Made by a program: the position numbers and the translations under genes. From positions 1 to 10,185 of the forward strand of contig DOYB01000221.1 in the NCBI GenBank assembly GCA_003518745.1: a DNA stretch of 10,185 bases, given 5' to 3'. Source of the stretch: Selenomonas sp. GTDB lineage: Bacteria > Bacillota > Negativicutes > Selenomonadales > Selenomonadaceae. The notes under the pieces are model-generated. The model saw only the letters and a program-made list of their open reading frames with translations, searched no databases and was not told where the DNA came from. Every line of letters starts with the position of its first letter. Positions within the stretch are counted from its first letter, which is position 1. Below are positions 5,931 to 10,185 of the stretch, one piece after another.

Positions 5931-7886
5931 TTATTTTGCCATAAGCTTTGCGAGCTTGTTCGCGAACTCCACCGGATTCTCCGGCAGAATGCCTTCAATA
6001 AGGAGAGCCTGGGTGTACAGAAGCTCACAGTAATCCTTAAACTCCTGACTGTCCTTGCCGCCCTCATGGAGTCCCTGCAAACGGGTAAAGAGCTCATGCT
6101 TGGGATTTATTTCCAAAATACGCTTTGCCTTGAAAAGAGGATTATCCATCTCCGCGAAGGTCTGCTCCATTGAAAGGGAGGGGCCCTGTTCGTCGGCAAC
6201 CAGGCAGACCGCGCTGGACTTAAGGCGTGTGGAAACCTTTACGTCAGCAATCTTACCGCCAAGAGTCTCCTTGATGTCCTTGATGAGATCATCATTCTTC
6301 TTTGCGATGTCTTCAGTTTCCTTCTTGACCTCTTGAGATTCAGCATCATCCAAATCGAGATCACCACGGCTGATGGAGTGGAATGCCTTCCCCTCATACT
6401 CCCGCAATGTCTCTATGGAGAACTCATCTACAGGATCCAGCAGGTACAGTACCTCTATGCCCTTTTCTCTCAACAGCTCCATCTGAGGCAGATGCTCGAT
6501 GGTTTCCTTGTCCTTTGCTGTCGCATAGTAAATCTTCTTCTGGCTTTCAGGCATACGGTCCACGTATTCCTTAAGGGTGGCCAGCTTGCCTTCCTTTGAG
6601 GTCATGAAGAGCAGCAAATCCTTCAGCTTATCTATCGTGTCGCTTCCGGAGTACATGCTGTTGTAGACACCAATCTTAAGCGCCTTGCCATACTCAGCCC
6701 AGAACTTCTCATATTTTTCCCTATCGTTCTTCAGCATCTTGGAAAGCGCCTTAAGAATGTTCTTCTCCAAAGCCCGGCCTATGGTCTTAAGCTCACGGCT
6801 CTGCTGGAGAAGCTCCCTGGAAATGTTCAAGGACAGATCAGGAGAATCCACAAGACCCTTGATGAATCTCAGATAATCCGGAAGGAGATCCTTGCACTTG
6901 TCCATAATGAACACATGGCGTGAATAAAGCTGAACCCCCGGCTCATAGTCTGTATGATAGAGGTTGAAGGGTGCTTTGGCAGGAATATAAAGCAACGTTG
7001 TATACTCCACGGCTCCCTCTGCCTTAGTGTGGAAAATCTCCATTGGATTCTCCCACTCATGGAACTGATTCTTGAAGAACTCGTTATATTCCTCGTCTTT
7101 GATGTCGCTCTTGTTCTTTGTCCAGAGCGGCTGCATGGAGTTCAGTGTACGGATTTCCGTACGCTTGATTTTCTCTGCTCCCTCGATAGGCTTGCCTTCG
7201 TCATCCTTAGGAGTCTCCTCAACCTCGAAATTCATCTTAATCGGATAACGTACATAGTCGGAATACTTCTTCACCAGATTCTGCAACTTCCAGTTCTCGG
7301 TGAAGTTCTCTTCCGCGCCATCCCCGTAGAAATCCTTAGAAAGCGTTATTGTAATCGTGGTACCCCTGGACTCTTTTTCGGCATCTTCAATGGTGTAGGA
7401 GCCATCACCTGTGGACTCCCATCGAACCGCCTGATTAGTGCCGGCCTTTCTGGTGAGGATTGTAACCTTCTCTGCCACCATGAAAGCTGAATAAAAGCCC
7501 ACGCCAAACTGACCGATAAGCTCCTTGTCAGTTATATCCTGATTCTCTTCCTTGGCCTTCTTCATCTGCTCCAGGAATGCCTTCGTCCCGGACTTCGCGA
7601 TAGTACCGATATTCTCAATAACTTCCTCACGGGTCATGCCAATACCGTTATCGGAAATGGAAAGGGTGTGGCTTGCCGCGTCAGGGAGCAGGAATATCTC
7701 ATAGTCCTCATCCCCCTCAAGAATCTCACGATTAGTGAGGGCTTCGAAATGGAGCTTGTCAATCGCGTCAGATGCGTTGGAAATCAATTCCCTCAAAAAT
7801 ATCTCTTTGTTGGTATAGATGGAATTAACCATCAAGTCAAGCAACTGTTTGGTTTCAGCCTGAAATTCAAGTGTTTCTTTTGACAT
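5931..7886 (-). CDS. htpG: Hsp90-family molecular chaperone HtpG
   Basis: A cytoplasmic ATP-dependent chaperone dimer that remodels client proteins during stress. The 651 residues are slightly more than E. coli HtpG (624). The N-terminal GHKL ATPase domain shows all signatures: RELISNASDAIDKL (32-45, with E33 and N37), DNGIGM (79-84), IGTIAKSGT (93-101), the ATP-lid GQFGVGFYSAF (125-135) and RGTTITI (174-180). The middle domain includes NISRELLQQSR, which holds the conserved arginine that senses the ATP phosphate. The C-terminal dimerisation domain ends ANKLAKLMAK with no MEEVD tail, as expected for bacteria. The ATG at 7886 is chosen because AAAGGTGA lies 5 bases upstream; an in-frame TTG at 7904 lies before that site. 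It has its own promoter and a CIRCE operator, so HrcA control is likely. It is convergent with the metal exporter. Confidence 0.97.
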   Translation of the reverse strand: MSKETLEFQAETKQLLDLMVNSIYTNKEIFLRELISNASDAIDKLHFEALTNREILEGDEDYEIFLLPDAASHTLSISDNGIGMTREEVIENIGTIAKSGTKAFLEQMKKAKEENQDITDKELIGQFGVGFYSAFMVAEKVTILTRKAGTNQAVRWESTGDGSYTIEDAEKESRGTTITITLSKDFYGDGAEENFTENWKLQNLVKKYSDYVRYPIKMNFEVEETPKDDEGKPIEGAEKIKRTEIRTLNSMQPLWTKNKSDIKDEEYNEFFKNQFHEWENPMEIFHTKAEGAVEYTTLLYIPAKAPFNLYHTDYEPGVQLYSRHVFIMDKCKDLLPDYLRFIKGLVDSPDLSLNISRELLQQSRELKTIGRALEKNILKALSKMLKNDREKYEKFWAEYGKALKIGVYNSMYSGSDTIDKLKDLLLFMTSKEGKLATLKEYVDRMPESQKKIYYATAKDKETIEHLPQMELLREKGIEVLYLLDPVDEFSIETLREYEGKAFHSISRGDLDLDDAESQEVKKETEDIAKKNDDLIKDIKETLGGKIADVKVSTRLKSSAVCLVADEQGPSLSMEQTFAEMDNPLFKAKRILEINPKHELFTRLQGLHEGGKDSQEFKDYCELLYTQALLIEGILPENPVEFANKLAKLMAK

Positions 7887-7891
7887 TCTTG

Positions 7892-7899
7892 TCACCTTT
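7892..7899 (-). promoter_or_regulatory. Ribosome binding site of htpG
   Basis: AAAGGTGA on the minus strand, spaced 5 bases from the ATG at 7886. It rules against the upstream in-frame TTG at 7904. Confidence 0.8.
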
Positions 7900-7909
7900 C
7901 CCAAATAAT

Positions 7910-7956
7910 ATAGTGGTTGTTAGCACTCAATAACAAGGAGTGCTAACAACCACTAT
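7910..7956. promoter_or_regulatory. CIRCE operator (HrcA binding site), extended palindrome, upstream of htpG
   Basis: The core TTAGCACTC (7920-7928), a 9-base spacer and GAGTGCTAA (7938-7946) match the CIRCE consensus exactly. The symmetry continues outward without a mismatch, so each arm is 19 bases (7910-7928 and 7938-7956) rather than the usual 9. The palindrome overlaps the -10 box and the expected transcription start of htpG, a position suited to repression by HrcA at normal temperature. The transcript would also begin with a hairpin formed by the inner part. Confidence 0.96.
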
Positions 7957-7983
7957 GATAATACACAAACGACAAAATGTCAA
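7955..7983 (-). promoter_or_regulatory. Predicted sigma-A promoter of htpG
   Basis: On the minus strand, TTGACA (7983-7978) matches the -35 consensus perfectly. It is followed by a 17-base spacer and TATCAT (7960-7955), five of six for the -10 box. The -10 box touches the CIRCE palindrome. Confidence 0.87.
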
Positions 7984-8051
7984 ATTTTCTTTTCAATCAA
8001 TTCGGCAATCAAATCAATCCAAGAAAAGAACTCAGCCGGATTGGTATCCAT
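7980..8051 (-). CDS. Possible 23-residue amphipathic small protein overlapping the lysS stop
   Basis: The ATG (8051-8049) shares one base with the lysS TGA (TGATG arrangement), which suits termination-reinitiation. The product begins MDTNPAEFFSW and ends LIEKKI. From residue 8 on, hydrophobic residues F8, W11, I12, I15, L18, I19 and I23 recur every 3-4 positions, while D13, E17, E20 and K21 lie on the opposite side. This would form a clean amphipathic helix with net negative charge. There is no separate strong ribosome site. Its TGA lies within the htpG -35 box. I do not recognise it; chance cannot be excluded for so short a frame. Confidence 0.35.
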   Translation of the reverse strand: MDTNPAEFFSWIDLIAELIEKKI

Positions 8052-9553
8052 CATTCATGCAAGGGCTTCATCGTTGGGAACAAAAGCACATCACGAATTG
8101 ACGGACTGTCCGTCAAAAGCATAACCAAACGATCCACGCCGATACCCAGACCTCCCGTGGGTGGCAGGCCATACTCCAGCGCCCTGATGAAGTCATCATC
8201 CATAACGTGAGCTTCTTCATCTCCCGCCTCACGCTGCTTGAGCTGATCCTCGAAGCGAGCCTTCTGGTCAATGGGGTCATTGAGCTCTGTAAAGCCGTTG
8301 GCAAGCTCCCTGCCATATACGAAATACTCGAAGCGGTCAGTGATACGAGGATCTTCCGGATTTTTCTTGGCCAAGGGAGAAATCTCCGTGGGATGCCCCG
8401 TAATGAAAACAGGCTGTATCAAGGTTTCCTCCACCTTGGCATCAAAGGCAGCATTAAGGATACCGCCAATACCGAAGCGCTGCTCGTAAGGCACATGAAT
8501 CTCGTCTGCCATGGCCCTGGCCTCTTGAACTGTGTTACAGGAGAGGAAATCCTTCCCCGTTATTTCCTTGACAGCATCATTCATACTGATGCGCCTGGGA
8601 TTAGCAAGATCTATCTCCACGCCCTGATAGGTAATCTTAGTGGTTCCAAGTACGGCCTTTGCCGCTTCACAGGCAATGCCCTCAGTGATGTCCATGAGGT
8701 CACGATAATCCGCGTAGGCCTGATAAATCTCGATTGAGGTAAATTCGGGGTTATGGCGCATATCCATTCCCTCGTTCCTGAATATACGGCCCATCTCATA
8801 GACACGCTCAAATCCGCCCACAACCAGACGCTTAAGGTTCAGCTCCGTTGCTATGCGGAGATAAAGATCCACGTCCAAGGCGTTATGATGAGTAATGAAT
8901 GGGCGGGCTGCCGCGCCACCCGCGATTGTGGAAAGCACAGGTGTCTCTACCTCAAGGAAGTCCCTGTCATCAAGATACTGGCGGATTGACCTTACTATAG
9001 CGGTCCTCTTGCGGAAAGTTTCCCTGACCTCAGGATTCACAATCAAATCCAGATAGCGTTGACGATATCGGATTTCCACATCCTTAAGGCCATGGAATTT
9101 TTCAGGCAGCGGGCGAAGGGATTTCGATAAGAGGTCAAAGTCCTCTATCTTCACCGTCAATTCCCCGCGCTTTGTCTTGAATACCTTTCCCTTAAGGCCA
9201 ATTATATCGCCGATATCCAAGAGCTTGAACTGGCTGTACTTTTCTTCGCCAAGCACATCCAGCTTGAAGTATACCTGAATGGAGCCGCTACGGTCAGAAA
9301 TGGTGGCAAAGCTGGCCTTTCCATGCCCGCGGATAGCCATGAGCCTGCCTGCCAGAGACACCTCGCCAACTTCTTCTTCACCTTCTATATCTCCATAGGC
9401 ATCCCGGACATCCTGCGCATGATGAGTTACCTCATAACGATGTCCGAAGGGAGCAACACCCTTCGCAATGAATGCCTCCATCTTTTCCTTACGCACCCGG
9501 ATTATATCATTTTCATCCAATACCGGCTGCTGCGGATTTTCCTTATTAGCCAT
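8051..9553 (-). CDS. lysS: Lysyl-tRNA synthetase, class II
   Basis: Charges tRNA(Lys) with lysine using ATP in the cytoplasm. The 500 residues match the family length. An N-terminal OB-fold anticodon-binding domain spans about 66-143. The class II catalytic core follows: the motif 1 region around RYRQRYLDLIVNPEVRETF (162-180) to FLEVETPVL (199-207), motif 2 FRNEGMDMRHNPEFTSIE (258-275), and motif 3 GLGIGVDRLVML (468-479) with its ATP-binding arginine. YEQRFGIGG and GHPTEISPLAK are further lysine-site signatures. The ATG lies 15 bases after greA ends. AAAGGGG sits 10 bases upstream, and an AGAGGA just before the ATG is too close to be the main site. Read with greA as an operon. No clear terminator follows; the next promoter is that of htpG. 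Confidence 0.98.
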   Translation of the reverse strand: MANKENPQQPVLDENDIIRVRKEKMEAFIAKGVAPFGHRYEVTHHAQDVRDAYGDIEGEEEVGEVSLAGRLMAIRGHGKASFATISDRSGSIQVYFKLDVLGEEKYSQFKLLDIGDIIGLKGKVFKTKRGELTVKIEDFDLLSKSLRPLPEKFHGLKDVEIRYRQRYLDLIVNPEVRETFRKRTAIVRSIRQYLDDRDFLEVETPVLSTIAGGAAARPFITHHNALDVDLYLRIATELNLKRLVVGGFERVYEMGRIFRNEGMDMRHNPEFTSIEIYQAYADYRDLMDITEGIACEAAKAVLGTTKITYQGVEIDLANPRRISMNDAVKEITGKDFLSCNTVQEARAMADEIHVPYEQRFGIGGILNAAFDAKVEETLIQPVFITGHPTEISPLAKKNPEDPRITDRFEYFVYGRELANGFTELNDPIDQKARFEDQLKQREAGDEEAHVMDDDFIRALEYGLPPTGGLGIGVDRLVMLLTDSPSIRDVLLFPTMKPLHE

Positions 9554-9568
9554 TCCTCTGTTTCCCCT

Positions 9569-10039
9569 TTAATGCTTTATATCCAGTATTTCATACTGGA
9601 GAATACCTGCAGGCGCGTGGACTTCCACCACGCTTCCAACACGCTGTCCTATTAGAGCAGCACCCACAGGCGACTCGTTTGAAATCTTTGCGGCATCCGG
9701 GTCCGCCTCTGTAGAACCGACTATCATATATGTTTCAGTTTCATCGAATTCCACATCCCGTATGGTGACTGTGGAGCCAATGCCAACCACATCCCCGCCC
9801 TCATGTCTTATTATATCGCTGTTGCGAATCTTCTCCTCGAGGTCGAGAATCTCCCCCTCCAGGAACGCCTGTTCGTTCTTGGCATCATCATACTCGGAGT
9901 TTTCACTTAAGTCACCCAGCGCTATGGCCGCCTTCAGACGGTCCGCGACCTCAATCCTGCGGACGCTCTTGAGATAGTTGAGTTTCTCAACAAGCTGATT
10001 ATAACCGTCTTCCGTCAACATGACACGTTTATCTGCCAT
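9569..10039 (-). CDS. greA: Transcription elongation factor GreA
   Basis: GreA enters the secondary channel of RNA polymerase and stimulates cleavage of backtracked RNA, rescuing stalled complexes. The 156 residues match the family (B. subtilis GreA 157). The N-terminal coiled coil (about 10-75) carries the tip GDLSENSEY (42-50), in which D43 and E46 correspond to the catalytic acidic pair. The C-terminal FKBP-like domain (about 82-156) ends with PVGAALIGQRVGSVVEVHAPAGILQYEIL. The ATG at 10039 gives the usual N-terminus (MADKRVMLTEDGY). An in-frame ATG three codons earlier (10048) has AAGGA 7 bases upstream and could be used instead, adding MTF. It is followed closely by lysS, forming an operon. 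No convincing promoter was found in the 137 bases upstream within the window. Confidence 0.97.
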   Translation of the reverse strand: MADKRVMLTEDGYNQLVEKLNYLKSVRRIEVADRLKAAIALGDLSENSEYDDAKNEQAFLEGEILDLEEKIRNSDIIRHEGGDVVGIGSTVTIRDVEFDETETYMIVGSTEADPDAAKISNESPVGAALIGQRVGSVVEVHAPAGILQYEILDIKH

Positions 10040-10100
10040 GAATGTCATCCTCTTTTCCTTACGTATTATCGATACAGCTTTCTATTCCGGTGTTTTCTAT

Positions 10101-10172
10101 GAAATCTTAGTGAGCACAAGCCGCGACGCGCAGCTAGTCCTTTAGGGACGGCGCAGTGGAAACTTAGATTTC
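10101..10172. repeat. 72-base imperfect palindrome, candidate dispersed repeat or structured leader
   Basis: Outer arms GAAATCTTAGT (10101-10111) and ACTTAGATTTC (10162-10172) pair at 10 of 11 positions. The pairing resumes with CAC/GTG (10115-10117 with 10156-10158). Inside, GCGC (10128-10131) can pair with GCGC (10151-10154), and GTCC (10137-10140) with GGAC (10146-10149) around a TTTAG loop. The interior is much more GC-rich than the flanks. It lies upstream of greA and no gene overlaps it. It resembles intergenic palindromic repeats, but one copy cannot show repetition; a folded greA leader is the alternative. Confidence 0.45.
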
Positions 10173-10185
10173 GTGTAAGGGCGTA

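Noticed and set aside
6954..7490. 178-codon plus-strand frame opposite htpG
   Set aside because: It arises from the codon use of htpG on the other strand; htpG is unmistakable by its motifs.
7887..7904. Longer htpG starting at TTG 7904
   Set aside because: The extra codons overlap the strong AAAGGTGA site that serves the ATG at 7886, and the extension is not part of the Hsp90 fold.
8207..8737. 176-codon plus-strand frame opposite lysS
   Set aside because: Shadow of lysS; no domain recognised, and lysS class II motifs fully explain the region.
1..10185. CRISPR array, tRNA, rRNA, transposase, prophage or defence system
   Set aside because: No regularly spaced repeats, cloverleaf, insertion-sequence ends or relevant protein motifs were seen on either strand.

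Overview
The window looks chromosomal and most likely comes from a diderm (outer-membrane-bearing) Firmicute, for example Negativicutes. This is inferred. Firmicute-like signs are a CIRCE heat-shock operator, strong GGAGG-type ribosome sites, a TTG start, and a greA-lysS pair. Yet there is also an RND efflux pump with a lipoprotein-type membrane fusion subunit, which normally needs an outer membrane. No tRNA, rRNA, CRISPR, transposase or phage gene is visible.

Layout, left to right: 1-205 is the N-terminal part of pyrH (UMP kinase, minus strand, cut by the window edge). Next is a possible 28-codon ORF (227-313), then an RND transporter (310-3354) and its membrane fusion lipoprotein (3351-4403), all on the minus strand and linked by ATGA stop/start overlaps. 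A 305-base divergent intergenic region (4404-4708) separates these from a plus-strand cation diffusion facilitator (4709-5869), which has its own promoter and ends in a strong hairpin shared with the convergent htpG. htpG (5931-7886, minus) has a near-consensus promoter and an unusually long CIRCE palindrome. Upstream of it on the minus strand are a possible 23-residue ORF (7980-8051) overlapping the lysS stop, then lysS (8051-9553) and greA (9569-10039). The right edge (10040-10185) has no gene but carries a 72-base imperfect palindrome.

How the genes work together: greA-lysS is a growth/housekeeping operon (transcript cleavage factor and lysyl-tRNA synthetase). htpG is a separately promoted, HrcA-controlled Hsp90 chaperone unit. 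The diffusion facilitator has a membrane metal-site signature (N/D and D/D) associated with manganese exporters. The fusion protein and RND pump form two parts of a tripartite efflux machine; the outer-membrane channel is not in the window. pyrH lies directly downstream of the pump rather than after tsf, its usual position.

The window is mostly ordinary. The points most worth a second look are the 19-bp-arm CIRCE, the two overlapping small ORFs, the duplicated C-terminal domain and NDDD site of the diffusion facilitator, the RND-pyrH junction, and the palindromic element upstream of greA.
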